Below are positions 8,813 through 18,090 of a stretch of 64,000 bases of DNA, piece by piece. The number at the start of each line of letters is the position of its first letter. Position 1 is the stretch's first letter. The stretch comes from an uncultured Pseudomonadales bacterium (GTDB lineage: Bacteria > Pseudomonadota > Gammaproteobacteria > Pseudomonadales > Cellvibrionaceae), in contig CANLBN010000001.1 in assembly GCA_947488935.1 (NCBI GenBank), positions 744,001 through 808,000 of the forward strand. Reading direction: 5' to 3'. A program made the translations under genes and the position numbers. The notes beneath the pieces are model-generated. The model did not search any database, was not told the origin of the DNA, and saw nothing but the letters and a program-made list of their open reading frames with translations.

Positions 8813-9568
8813 TTATTTCAGTTTCTCTTTTCTGGCCTCTAATTCTTCGAGAGATTTAATTCTCTCTTTACCTCGATACAGTCTAATCTTTTGATGAAGG
8901 ATTGCTAGGCCTCGCACAATTAGGTGAAGAATTGCAGGCGGCTTGTGATTAAGTTTTGAGAGGTATGCGTCTTCTATTAGTTGGCTTAGTGCTGAGTCTA
9001 GGTTGGCACATTTGTATTTTGCTTTTTGTAGGTCTCTGGAGGCTATTAGTCCGTAGGCAAAACTGGCGCGTGGGTAAATTCGTGCATTGCCAAAATCAAT
9101 AAAGCACAATTTATTATTATTTCTGATGAGTAAATTGGATAGATGGCAATCTCCTGTGACGACTTTACGATTGTGAATATCCGCTAAGAACTCGCCTACT
9201 TCTGCGCATTGCTCCTTTTTGAGAATGACTTGGCCCAACTCTCCCAGTGTGTTACCACTGACCATTTCTTTAAATAGATAAATAGTCGTAAAACCGTCGG
9301 ATTTGAATTCTATATATCCGTGGGTGATCGGTGATCCAAGTTCTCCGTTTAACAAATGTAGAGCTTGATGTTCTTGATCCCACCAAGGATCAGCCGGTGG
9401 TTTATCGCCTGAGAAGCGAAATAGCTTGATAATAAACTTGTGATCGAGATGAAAGTTTTGGCAGTGGCAGCCTTTACGGGTGATACTGTCTGCCAGCGGT
9501 GTCCATGATGATTCTTTCGATAAAATATCGAGAACCGTAGGGTTTAAAAGAGTATCTTTGGTTGCCAT
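8813..9568 (-). CDS. LPS-core kinase-like protein (WaaP/RIO-type fold), tandem copy B
   Basis: This paralogue of the preceding kinase-like gene has 251 residues and the same motifs: KFIIKLF, TGDCHLSNLLI (R-D-C of copy A is G-D-C here) and CFIDFGNARIY. Replacement of the arginine before the catalytic aspartate may alter regulation or activity. It has an extended basic/acidic C-terminal tail (EELEARKEKL). I chose the ATG at 9568 because it aligns with the copy A start and both are preceded by ATTAAGAACA; an ATG at 9586 would add six residues. Similarity continues upstream of the gene, indicating that the promoter was duplicated too. A role in LPS core phosphorylation is inferred from context. 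Confidence 0.78.
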   Translation of the reverse strand: MATKDTLLNPTVLDILSKESSWTPLADSITRKGCHCQNFHLDHKFIIKLFRFSGDKPPADPWWDQEHQALHLLNGELGSPITHGYIEFKSDGFTTIYLFKEMVSGNTLGELGQVILKKEQCAEVGEFLADIHNRKVVTGDCHLSNLLIRNNNKLCFIDFGNARIYPRASFAYGLIASRDLQKAKYKCANLDSALSQLIEDAYLSKLNHKPPAILHLIVRGLAILHQKIRLYRGKERIKSLEELEARKEKLK

Positions 9569-9937
9569 AGTTTTGTTCTTAATCATGCGCAGGCTTTGAT
9601 TATATCGGTTAAGGGATGTCGGCTAAATTATACCACGATGCACTCGTGTGCTATAGATTACTATATGCATAGCTCGTTCACCTAGCGGGGATACAAGTAT
9701 ATTGGGTTTTTAGCCGAGAACTCTTTATAATTCTCGAACAGAGCCTATAGGAAAGTCTTATGTGCTTACTTACCTTGTTTAGAGCTCATGGTAATCTGCT
9801 TGTATCCAGTGGTTAAAAGCTCTCACGTTGAGCAGCTTTTATACAGGTTGCTTTGTATTGCTTCCAAGTAATAATGCTGTAGAGACTAGTCAGTCTCTAA
9901 CTATCACAGTGCAAATATTTAGACGAGAAAAGCTAAC
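9569..9937. other. Intergenic region with two imperfect hairpins
   Basis: This 369-base gap separates kinase copy B (leftward) from a rightward membrane protein gene, so it should hold two divergent promoters. The part next to copy B resembles the region upstream of copy A (shared TTGATTATAT and TACCACGATGC segments). Two inverted repeats are visible: CGAGAA/TTCTCG at 9715-9736 and AAAAGCTCTC paired with GAGCAGCTTTT at 9815-9840. I see no additional gene. Confidence 0.5.
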
Positions 9938-10654
9938 ATGATAAATAGTTTAACTAAAACTAAGAATATTTATTTGTTTATTGCTATACCTGCATTGTTA
10001 AATTTATTACTTATGGGTTTTTATTTTTCTGGCGTTGATTTTTTGCAACAAATTGTATCGCCTAATAATGGTTTTTTGACTAGAGAGTCTGGCCTTTTAG
10101 AGCAGCTACAAAACATTTGTTTGCTATCTATTATTGCCATTTTTTCTTATTGTTTTATAAATCGCATAGAGATTATTGAAAAAGTATTTTTCTTTTTATT
10201 ATCCATAGTTTTCGTTTTTTTATTTCTCGAGGAAATTGACTATGGAATCAGCTTGTACGAGTTTTTGACCAACAAAAATTTTGAAGGCGAAGTAAGAAAT
10301 TGGCACAACGAGTCGGATTATGGCGATAAACAGAATGTTACTCACTTTAAGAAGTTAATTGATGTGGCCAATGCCCTATGGTTTATTGTTTTGCCGTTGG
10401 TGGTTACTAAGATAAATGTACCATTTATCAAAAGCCTTGCCCCGCATCGGTTTTTTATTATTGGTTTTTTAATGACACTTGCCTATTCTAATGTTGCTCA
10501 TTTTTTAGATGATGCAGGCTTTAGTGTTATCGATGGGGTTCGTGGTTCGTTGACCAGTAATATTTCAGAGTTTAGAGAGTGCAATAATTACTATTTGTAT
10601 CTGCTTTACTCAATGCAGTTGATAAAAACGAATCTAACCTTACGGCTAAAATAA
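9938..10654 (+). CDS. Hypothetical multi-pass inner-membrane protein
   Basis: I do not recognise this 238-residue protein. It has about five or six hydrophobic segments: near residues 10-30, 60-75, 82-98, 142-158, 170-188 and perhaps the C terminus. A polar loop follows an EEIDYG motif (about residues 97-102), and a second conserved-looking stretch is NVAHFLDDAG. The coding sequence is AT-rich with long T-runs, unlike the heptose genes beside it. It ends 7 bases before the convergent hldE stop. Its place in the LPS block suggests envelope biogenesis, but nothing in the sequence proves this. Confidence 0.7.
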   Translation: MINSLTKTKNIYLFIAIPALLNLLLMGFYFSGVDFLQQIVSPNNGFLTRESGLLEQLQNICLLSIIAIFSYCFINRIEIIEKVFFFLLSIVFVFLFLEEIDYGISLYEFLTNKNFEGEVRNWHNESDYGDKQNVTHFKKLIDVANALWFIVLPLVVTKINVPFIKSLAPHRFFIIGFLMTLAYSNVAHFLDDAGFSVIDGVRGSLTSNISEFRECNNYYLYLLYSMQLIKTNLTLRLK

Positions 10655-10661
10655 GCATTGC

Positions 10662-12107
10662 TTATTGCCCGCGTGCTTTATTAATAATATTCGTTGTCGA
10701 GCAACCAGGTGTTAAGTCAATCGTTAATACTTCGCCACCTGCCTGAGTGACGGTTTCGTAGCCGACGATATCTTCAACAATGTAGTCACCACCTTTAACC
10801 AGTTTGTCGGGTACGACGGCATCGATAATTGCCTTTGGTGTGTCGTCGTTAAAGACGACGACCCAATCGACGCAACTCAGCGCATCCAATACCAGCATAC
10901 GGTTTTCGGTTGAGTTAATCGGGCGCTCTGGACCCTTTAAGCGCTTAACGGAGTCGTCGCTATTAACCGCAACGATTAGGCGGTCACCGAGTTTACGGGC
11001 TTCATTTAAATAATGTACGTGGCCTGCATGTAAAATATCAAAACAGCCATTGGTCATCACTATTGTTTCACCGCGGTTACGAGATAGCTTGGTTGTTTTG
11101 AGTAATTCTTCGAGGCTTAAAATACCATTTTGCGTAATAACATCGGAATGTTGCTCGTCGATAATGGCGCTTTGTAGTTCTTCCATCGAGACAGTTGCAG
11201 TGCCCATTTTGCCAACGACAATACCAGCGGCTAAGTTGGCTAAGGTTGTCGAGTCGTGCAGGCTGTAATTAGCACCCAGTGCGGTGGCAAGTGTGGCAAT
11301 GACGGTGTCGCCTGCACCTGTCACATCATAAACCTCGCGTACTTTAGCCTCTAAGTTAAAGGGGGTAATGTCACTTTGAAATAGCGACATACCTTTTTCG
11401 CTACGCGTGACGAGTAAGTTATCAATGTCGAAGGTTTGCATAAGCGCTTTTGCGCGTTGCTGAAAATCACTCTCAGTTGTTGGCTTACCGGCGACTAACT
11501 CGAACTCTGACATATTGGGTGTTAGCAAGGTTGCCGATTGATAAATAGAAAAGTCACTGCCTTTAGGGTCGACTAAAACGGGTAGGTTTTGCTGTTTACA
11601 ATGGGTTAAAAACGCCGTGAGAATAGGGCGCAAGGTGCCTTTGTTGTAATCTGATAAGATAACGGCGCTGACTTCGCTAGTGGCTGAAATCGCTTGTTTG
11701 AGTAGCTCATCGTGATTAACGTGCTCAAAGCCATCCTCGGTGTCGAGCCGAATAAGCTGTTGATTGCGGCTCATAATGCGCAGCTTGCTGATGGTTTTTG
11801 CATTGGCTGAAGGAATAAGGCGCGAATCTACCCCTTTGGCAATTAACTCCTCATTTAGGGCCTTGCCAGTATCGTCATCGCCAATCAAACCCATTAGTAT
11901 CGCTTTTGCACCCAAGGCGCGTACATTGAGTGCCACATTGGCAGCGCCACCCGGACGTTGGTAGTTATCTTGAATATGGACAACAGGTACTGGCGCTTCA
12001 GGTGATATACGCTGAGTGTTGCCAGCGATATAGCTATCGAGCATGACATCACCAATGATAAGTACATTAGATGATGCGAGGGAAGATAAGTTAATAGCGC
12101 TGCTCAT
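10662..12107 (-). CDS. hldE: Bifunctional heptose 7-phosphate kinase/heptose 1-phosphate adenylyltransferase
   Basis: HldE phosphorylates heptose 7-phosphate at C1 and, after GmhB acts, transfers AMP to give ADP-heptose. The N-terminal ribokinase-like domain (about residues 1-325) shows IIGDVMLDSY, QRPGGAANVALN and DVTGAGDT. The C-terminal cytidylyltransferase-like domain (about 345-481) shows TNGCFDILHAGHVHYL and the RLKGPERPIN segment. The 481-residue length matches fused HldE, so both activities are present. It is 51 bases downstream of waaF and likely co-transcribed in the order hldD-waaF-hldE. Confidence 0.96.
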   Translation of the reverse strand: MSSAINLSSLASSNVLIIGDVMLDSYIAGNTQRISPEAPVPVVHIQDNYQRPGGAANVALNVRALGAKAILMGLIGDDDTGKALNEELIAKGVDSRLIPSANAKTISKLRIMSRNQQLIRLDTEDGFEHVNHDELLKQAISATSEVSAVILSDYNKGTLRPILTAFLTHCKQQNLPVLVDPKGSDFSIYQSATLLTPNMSEFELVAGKPTTESDFQQRAKALMQTFDIDNLLVTRSEKGMSLFQSDITPFNLEAKVREVYDVTGAGDTVIATLATALGANYSLHDSTTLANLAAGIVVGKMGTATVSMEELQSAIIDEQHSDVITQNGILSLEELLKTTKLSRNRGETIVMTNGCFDILHAGHVHYLNEARKLGDRLIVAVNSDDSVKRLKGPERPINSTENRMLVLDALSCVDWVVVFNDDTPKAIIDAVVPDKLVKGGDYIVEDIVGYETVTQAGGEVLTIDLTPGCSTTNIINKARGQ

Positions 12108-12158
12108 AGGTGGTATATCAATCTCTTTTACTGGATTTAAGGCGTGATTAGATGCTCT

Positions 12159-13226
12159 TTATTGTGCCGATAATAACTCTTTTAAAGCGCTAAATACATT
12201 TTGTGGGCTGATTTTGTGCAGGCAATCTAAGTGTTGCAGAGGGCATTCGCGTTTGAAGCATGGGCCGCAATCCAAACCGAGATGCAATATTGTGGCTCGT
12301 TGAGTTAGTGGCGGTGTGAATTTTGGGCTTGAGGAGCCATAAATACCAATAACGGGGCAATTTGCTCCTGCTGCAACATGCATTAGCCCTGAGTCATTGC
12401 TCACGGCGCCTTTGCAGTGGGCAATTAAATCTATCACTTCGGCAATAGTGGTTTTGCCGCATAGGTTAATAATGTGTGGCGATTGCCCTGTGCTAATACT
12501 CTCTCCTGCTGGGTGATCTTTTTGAGAGCCCATCACCCAAACTTGAAACCCCTCGTTAACTAGCTTTTGCGCAAGCTCTTGAAAATAAGCTAAGGGCCAC
12601 TGTTTGGCCGGGCCATATTCTGCCCCAGGAAATAGAGCAATGGCGGGTTTTTGGGCGTCTAAGCCAAGTTTTTGTAGAGCTTGTTGTTGGTTATTGCTAT
12701 CGATACTCAAGTGCGGGTAGTCGATAGCAAACGTTGTATTGGCTAGCTGTTGGGTAAGGCCTAGGGCAACAAAGCGTTTGACGGTTTGGTTTAAATGGCT
12801 CTTGTCGAACTCGCGAATATCGTTGATGATTCCTAAACGCATCTCACCTTTGAAGCCTGTACGTACGGGTACTTTTGCAAAAAAAGGGACAAGTGCAGCC
12901 TTTAATGAGCGAGGTAATATAATGGCGTGTTGGTATTTTCCACGCAATGACTTTCCTAGCTGGTAACGTTTTTTAAGGCCTATTTCTCCGTGGGCTGTGT
13001 TTAATGGGATGGCTTGCCTTACCTCGGGCATACGTTCTAGCACAGGAACAGACCACGCGGGTGCGATGACATCGACGGTTGTGTTTGGACTTTGCGACTT
13101 TAATGTTTTAAAAAGGCTTTGGGCCATGACCATATCGCCAACCCAAGATGGCCCAACGACTAAAGTGTTGCTGGGTGTTAGTGCATCACTGTTTGTATTC
13201 GGCTCTTGATCAGCCATTGTTTGCAT
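12159..13226 (-). CDS. waaF: ADP-heptose:LPS heptosyltransferase II
   Basis: WaaF adds the second heptose to the LPS inner core at the cytoplasmic membrane. The protein has the WaaF-typical start [56 protein letters not shown] and [24 protein letters not shown]-terminal cysteines ([11 protein letters not shown]) are also usual for WaaF. The start at 13226 overlaps the 3' end of hldD by 17 bases; an internal ATG at 13217 would leave an 8-base overlap. Either way translation is probably coupled to hldD. Confidence 0.95.
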   Translation of the reverse strand: MQTMADQEPNTNSDALTPSNTLVVGPSWVGDMVMAQSLFKTLKSQSPNTTVDVIAPAWSVPVLERMPEVRQAIPLNTAHGEIGLKKRYQLGKSLRGKYQHAIILPRSLKAALVPFFAKVPVRTGFKGEMRLGIINDIREFDKSHLNQTVKRFVALGLTQQLANTTFAIDYPHLSIDSNNQQQALQKLGLDAQKPAIALFPGAEYGPAKQWPLAYFQELAQKLVNEGFQVWVMGSQKDHPAGESISTGQSPHIINLCGKTTIAEVIDLIAHCKGAVSNDSGLMHVAAGANCPVIGIYGSSSPKFTPPLTQRATILHLGLDCGPCFKRECPLQHLDCLHKISPQNVFSALKELLSAQ

Positions 13227-14184
13227 CTAACCACGTTAAGTAAGTGTTAACACCTTGCTCGACGGTTTGAAATGCTTTGGTGTAGCCCGTTGAGTGTAGA
13301 TGGCCGACATCTGCTTGAGTAAAGCTTTGGTAGGCACCTTTTAAGTGGTCTGGAAAAGGGATGTACTCCAGCTTGCCTTGTTGTTGATGAGTGTTTTTGT
13401 GGTAGTCCAGCACGGCATTGGCAACATCGTTAAAGCTTTGAGCGCGGCCTGTTCCACAATTAAAAATTCCAGATACCTGTGGGTTTTGCATTAACCATAC
13501 ATTGAGATCGACCACGTCATCGATATAGACAAAATCCCTGAGTTGCTCTCCATCATTATAGCCTTCGTGCCCTGCAAATAGCTTAATGGTATCGCCTTGT
13601 TTTAATTGATTGTACAAATGAAAGGCAACGCTCGACATAGAACCTTTGTGCTGCTCGCGTGGGCCATAGACGTTAAAGTAGCGCAGACCAACAATTTGAG
13701 TTTGAGGGTTTTGTAGGTGCTTTCTAACATATTGATCAAACAAAAATTTGGAATAACCATAGACGTTTAATGGCTTTTCGTTTTGGCGCTTTTCTGAAAA
13801 GTCAGCCTGGCTTTGTTGGCCGCCGCCATAGACTGAGGCTGAAGATGCGTAGATAAACTGTATTTTTTCTCGAAGGCAGTAGTGCAATAAGGTTTTTGAG
13901 TATTCGTAGTTATTTTTCATCATAAATTGCCCATCCCACTCGGTGGTGGTGGAGCAGGCGCCTTCGTGAAAAACGCACTCTATTTGGGGCAGTGAACCTG
14001 TCTTTATTAGCTCTAACAAGTCATCTTTATCGAGGTAGTCGGCAATTTCACAATCAGCAATGTTGAGAAACTTTTTGCCATCTTGAAGTTCATCGACAAC
14101 GATAATGTCCTCTCGCCCAATATTATTGAGTTGTTTAACAATATTACTGCCGATAAAGCCGCAGCCGCCAGTCACTATAATCAT
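13210..14184 (-). CDS. hldD: ADP-L-glycero-D-manno-heptose 6-epimerase
   Basis: HldD epimerises ADP-D,D-heptose to ADP-L,D-heptose, the donor used by the heptosyltransferases. It is a 324-residue short-chain dehydrogenase/epimerase with the NADP-binding [12 protein letters not shown] at the N terminus, [14 protein letters not shown], the ASSASVYGG segment and the catalytic YGYSK. Together with gmhA, gmhB and hldE it completes the ADP-heptose pathway within 10 kb. It is the first gene of an overlapping hldD-waaF-hldE unit. Confidence 0.96.
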   Translation of the reverse strand: MIIVTGGCGFIGSNIVKQLNNIGREDIIVVDELQDGKKFLNIADCEIADYLDKDDLLELIKTGSLPQIECVFHEGACSTTTEWDGQFMMKNNYEYSKTLLHYCLREKIQFIYASSASVYGGGQQSQADFSEKRQNEKPLNVYGYSKFLFDQYVRKHLQNPQTQIVGLRYFNVYGPREQHKGSMSSVAFHLYNQLKQGDTIKLFAGHEGYNDGEQLRDFVYIDDVVDLNVWLMQNPQVSGIFNCGTGRAQSFNDVANAVLDYHKNTHQQQGKLEYIPFPDHLKGAYQSFTQADVGHLHSTGYTKAFQTVEQGVNTYLTWLDANNG

Positions 14185-14420
14185 AATGCTCTATTCTTAC
14201 TAAAAGTGTGAAGTATGCTGATGATAACATTTATGCGCTGAATCAATGCAGCATTTTGTATCTGCCGATGCACATTTTTATGGAGAAGGCGTTCGCGCGC
14301 TGCATCGCTTTTTAACGCATCGGTTATAGGTTTAAGGCGAGGTGGCTAGGATTGATGTCCAAGCAATAATATTATCTTATAAGGGGGTTAAGACTAACGT
14401 TAAAGAGGGATGTAGACATT

Positions 14421-15470
14421 TTAATCACCAAGTATGGACTGATAAACCGCCATATAGCGTTGGCTAATGATATCGGGTGTGTAATGAGTAGATCTTTCCT
14501 TGCCTGTTTTTGCTAATCGATGGGCTAAGTCTTCATCTTGGGTTAGGCAAAGTAAGCTATTGATAATGCCTTGGGTATCCTTAGGCTCTACCAATAAGCC
14601 GGTGACATCGTGCTCAATAAGGTCGGGTATACCCCCTGCTTTACTGGCAATAATCGGTAGTTGGGCATCCATTGCATCGATCAATGTTGAGCCTAAGCCC
14701 TCTTCTAGAGAGGGGAATAAAAATATATCTAATGCGCCTAGGTAATCCCCTACATTACTTTTAAAGCCTGTAAACTCTACATTGCTTAAGCCCTCGGCTT
14801 GGGTCCTTAGCAGTTGCTCATCTTGCCCTTGACCAATTAACAAAAAATGAAATTGTGGGTGGCTTTTCTCTAGTTGTTTGGCCGCCTCGATAATAAACTG
14901 CTGCCCCTTATGTTTACAGACCAAGGCGCCAATATTGCCAACCAGTATTTTGCCTTTATAGAGCTTTCGAATACCCTGTATGGTATTTTGGCTAGAAGGT
15001 AGGCTTGCGAGCATTGATGGAATAATGCGGGTGTCGATAGCGGCGTTATACTCTTTAATAATGTCGCCGATAGCATTAGATAAGCAAACAACGAGCGTTG
15101 TATTGTTATAAACCTTTTTGGTAAACCAATCTTTTTTGGGTGTTCTATCCATACGTCTGGTAATAATGTAGGGTGTTTTATTACTGAATGTATGGAGTGC
15201 GTATGCTAAGTGGCAGGCTTTAGCATCGTGGGCGTGAATGAGTGAATAGTCTTTACTTGCCTTTAGGCTATGGGCCATAAACGGCTTATTAACTTCAATG
15301 ATTGCTACATTTTTTTTATATTTTAAAAAATCGGGAAGCGGCGAGCCTCTCCTAACAAGGAGTGATTGTTTTACGTTGGGGTACTGCTTAGCTAGCCCGT
15401 CAATCAAAAGGCCGGTTTGCCTCTCTCCGCCTCGAAACCCTTTGGCAAGATTAATGTGAAGAATATGCAT
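14421..15470 (-). CDS. Glycosyltransferase family 4
   Basis: A 349-residue GT-B glycosyltransferase of family 4, cytoplasmic or membrane-peripheral. It shows the N-terminal LAKGFRGGERQTGLL (glycine-rich acceptor loop), HAHDAKA, the IGALVCKHKGQ segment and the C-terminal nucleotide-sugar motif PSLEEGLGSTLIDAMDAQLPIIAS (E-x7-E type). It probably extends the LPS core or a surface glycan; the sugar and acceptor are unknown. It lies 15 bases downstream of the WaaE-like gene, consistent with co-transcription. Confidence 0.85.
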   Translation of the reverse strand: MHILHINLAKGFRGGERQTGLLIDGLAKQYPNVKQSLLVRRGSPLPDFLKYKKNVAIIEVNKPFMAHSLKASKDYSLIHAHDAKACHLAYALHTFSNKTPYIITRRMDRTPKKDWFTKKVYNNTTLVVCLSNAIGDIIKEYNAAIDTRIIPSMLASLPSSQNTIQGIRKLYKGKILVGNIGALVCKHKGQQFIIEAAKQLEKSHPQFHFLLIGQGQDEQLLRTQAEGLSNVEFTGFKSNVGDYLGALDIFLFPSLEEGLGSTLIDAMDAQLPIIASKAGGIPDLIEHDVTGLLVEPKDTQGIINSLLCLTQDEDLAHRLAKTGKERSTHYTPDIISQRYMAVYQSILGD

Positions 15471-15485
15471 TGTTAAAATAGCCGC

Positions 15486-16256
15486 TTATTTATTTTTAAT
15501 TGAATATGCTTTCATGTATTTAAAAAATACGCCGATAGCATTGCTGTAAGCAATCACTAGCCCCCGCCAACCTGCGAGTATGCCCAACTTAAAAATGTAA
15601 CTACGAACAAAGGCAAAGAGCGACTTTAAAACGATAACTGCTGGCGATAGAATTTTGTTTCTATCGAGAAAATCTTGGCTTCTAAGCTCGGAATATCGGT
15701 TAATTTTTTCTAAAAATTGGCCAATATTTTGTACGGCATTATGGATGATAAGACCATCCACAAAACATTCTTTTGACGTAGTTTCTTGTGTTTTTTTTAT
15801 ATCGACAAACTCATGAACACGGTTACTATTAAATGAAAAACAGGTTCTATTAAACAAGCGCACCAATTTATCGTTACCCCAGCCCCCATGCTTAACGGCT
15901 TGCCCCATAAAATGGTTTTCTCGCACTATTACGCCGTAATGGTTGCTCGGTGTCGTTGCAGGCCATTTTTCTAGGGCGTCGAAGAGGGTTTTATTAACCG
16001 ACTCGTCTGCGTCTAGCGAGAGTATCCAGTCATTATTGGCAAGTGCTATTGCTTTATTTTTGGTAGGGCCAAAACCATCAAAGCTACCTCTGTGTAGGCT
16101 AACATTGCTAAAGCTTGTGGCGATATCTATCGTGTTATCCTCAGAGCCGTTATCAAATACAATGACTTCCGAAAATCCCGTTAGGCTCTCAAGTGTAGCG
16201 GCTAGAGTATTGGTGGCATTTTTAGTGATAATAACGGCACTGATGGTGTCAATCAT
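15486..16256 (-). CDS. WaaE/KdtX-type family 2 glycosyltransferase
   Basis: This family 2 glycosyltransferase has 256 residues with ISAVIITKNA at the N terminus, FDNGSEDNT, LSLDADE (the DxD metal site) and GGWGNDKLVRLFNR. These match the WaaE (KdtX) group, which adds a beta-1,4-glucose to heptose I of the LPS core. A hydrophobic C-terminal segment (about residues 205-240) may associate it with the membrane. It overlaps neither neighbour and sits between the ligase-like gene and the GT4 gene on the same strand. The exact sugar is inferred from family membership only. Confidence 0.82.
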   Translation of the reverse strand: MIDTISAVIITKNATNTLAATLESLTGFSEVIVFDNGSEDNTIDIATSFSNVSLHRGSFDGFGPTKNKAIALANNDWILSLDADESVNKTLFDALEKWPATTPSNHYGVIVRENHFMGQAVKHGGWGNDKLVRLFNRTCFSFNSNRVHEFVDIKKTQETTSKECFVDGLIIHNAVQNIGQFLEKINRYSELRSQDFLDRNKILSPAVIVLKSLFAFVRSYIFKLGILAGWRGLVIAYSNAIGVFFKYMKAYSIKNK

Positions 16257-16383
16257 GGCATATTCAAAAATATAAAGTATATTGGACTTTATTATATGAC
16301 ATTTTCATGTCTGTAGTTACTGCTTATAAGAGTCTCTGGTTAATCTATACTGGTTGGTATAAATGTTTCGAGATTAATAATAA

Positions 16384-16425
16384 AGTAGGACTTGAAGGGC
16401 GGAGGCCTTAATGTCAGGCCCTACT
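16384..16425 (-). terminator. Likely intrinsic terminator after the O-antigen ligase-like gene
   Basis: On the minus strand AGTAGG (16425-16420) pairs with CCTACT (16389-16384), with additional GCCT/AGGC pairing inside, followed by TTTATTATTAAT. It lies 48 bases beyond the stop of the ligase-like gene and fits a weak rho-independent terminator. Confidence 0.45.
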
Positions 16426-16472
16426 ATATAGGTATGTTGTCGTTATCGTTTGTAATCACAGATATAAAGTTT

Positions 16473-17828
16473 TCAATTTGTTGTGGCTGTGTCGATTTCA
16501 TCTCGTTGGTTTTCTGTTTCATTATAAGGCTTAGATGTTATTCCATAAATGATGCCGCCAAATATTAAAAATAAGACATAGCCTGTGCGAGAGCCCACGT
16601 AGGATTCAAATATATTGATAATGCCGAAAAAAATTATCCAGCTTATACCCCAAAAGAAAAACTCGGTACCAATATGATTATCTCTGTAAGACTTTATTAG
16701 ACGATGAAACAAAAAACCTAAAATAAAAATAAAAATAAAAGTAGCTCCTAAACCATGGCCAACTCCTAGCTCTAAATAACTATTATGAAAATGGCCGAAG
16801 GTGGTGATTGCTGCTTGTGGCATATTAGATATGCTGATGAGATATTTTGCGCTTCCACCACCATGACCTGATATTGGCCTTTTTTTGATCAGATTGATGG
16901 CTAAATTCCATTGATGCAGACGAATACCCATTGAGGTTGGCGGTATATCTTTCAGTTCTAATTGTGAGTAATGAAGAACACGCTCGGCAGTAAATTTAAC
17001 TCTCGAGCTTATTGTTGAGTTTAATGATGTAAAAATAAGCAAAGTGGAAAAGGAGGCGGCAAAGAATATTGCGAGTTTGAGCTTTATATGTGAGCTCTTT
17101 TTTCCAATAGCTAGTATTGCCCAAGGTATAATAGCAATACTTACCACAATGAAAAGCCCAAACCATATAGCGCGAGTTTGACTTGTTAACGTAGCAACTA
17201 ATGTTATAAGTAATAATATGAATGTTAGCACGCAAGCTAAGGCTTTAAATTGACGGTTTTTAATTTTTAAGATTAATGGGCTGAGTGATATGCAGGTGAT
17301 TAGTAAGCTTCCTGCGAAAGCCGCGCTATGTTGAGCATTCGAAAATCCAAAATCAAGACGTGGAATATCGGATGATAATAACATTGAAAATTGATGACTG
17401 AAAACAATCTTAACGATAAAAGCTACGGAAAAAAGAACGAGTAATACCCAAATAATTTTGGGGTGTTTGATAACCCACCATCCCACAAATACAAAAAATA
17501 ATATCCGCACATAGTCTAGGGAGTCTTTGCTGTGGCGAATCTCAAGATTAGGGTAAGTTGCAGTTGCGATACCGTTACTTATAAAAACAAGGAGAAGACT
17601 AATGGCGATGAGTAAGTATATCCACAGTCCGTTATTTCTCTTTTCATAAAAACAAATGGGCTTCAGCGAAAATAAGATAGATAGAATAAATATGGCCTCA
17701 ATTGGTCTATTAAATCCTCGTGCAGAAAATACGCTGATAGTAAAAAGCAAAAGAGAAAATAAACTAATGTACTCGATCCATTTTTTTTGAGGTTTAAGAG
17801 GGTTAGTGTTCAATAGAGTGTTGTTCAA
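16473..17828 (-). CDS. O-antigen ligase/polymerase-family membrane protein (WaaL-like)
   Basis: This 451-residue protein is hydrophobic almost throughout, with roughly 10-12 membrane segments. It carries the Wzy_C-family landmark of a large periplasmic loop with GHGGGSAKY followed by FGHFHNSYLELGVGHG before the last helices. O-antigen ligases join undecaprenyl-linked O-chains to lipid A-core in the periplasm, and related Wzy polymerases have the same signature. A ligase role is favoured by the core-gene context, but no O-antigen synthesis cluster is visible here. A TTG or GTG start just upstream is possible; the ATG at 17828 fits the predicted cytoplasmic N terminus. Confidence 0.82.
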   Translation of the reverse strand: MNNTLLNTNPLKPQKKWIEYISLFSLLLFTISVFSARGFNRPIEAIFILSILFSLKPICFYEKRNNGLWIYLLIAISLLLVFISNGIATATYPNLEIRHSKDSLDYVRILFFVFVGWWVIKHPKIIWVLLVLFSVAFIVKIVFSHQFSMLLSSDIPRLDFGFSNAQHSAAFAGSLLITCISLSPLILKIKNRQFKALACVLTFILLLITLVATLTSQTRAIWFGLFIVVSIAIIPWAILAIGKKSSHIKLKLAIFFAASFSTLLIFTSLNSTISSRVKFTAERVLHYSQLELKDIPPTSMGIRLHQWNLAINLIKKRPISGHGGGSAKYLISISNMPQAAITTFGHFHNSYLELGVGHGLGATFIFIFILGFLFHRLIKSYRDNHIGTEFFFWGISWIIFFGIINIFESYVGSRTGYVLFLIFGGIIYGITSKPYNETENQRDEIDTATTN

Positions 17829-18090
17829 CTTTTTTAATTTCCAGTGGTTTTCTTTGTTGCTGGTGAGAGTGTAAAATTGAGTAATTGTCTTGCTTTACGA
17901 AAGTTGTATTAATCAAAATTTTCCATTCTTTCTTAACTGTTTGTCATAATATCCAATATTTTCTATATGGTTAGAATTTTACCATTTATGGATTCAAACC
18001 TGAAGCACATCATGTAATTAGATGGAAATAGGTGTAGTTAAAGGTATAGTAGCCTAGACTTGGTCTGAGAGTTGCTTATCAGTTTGCAGT

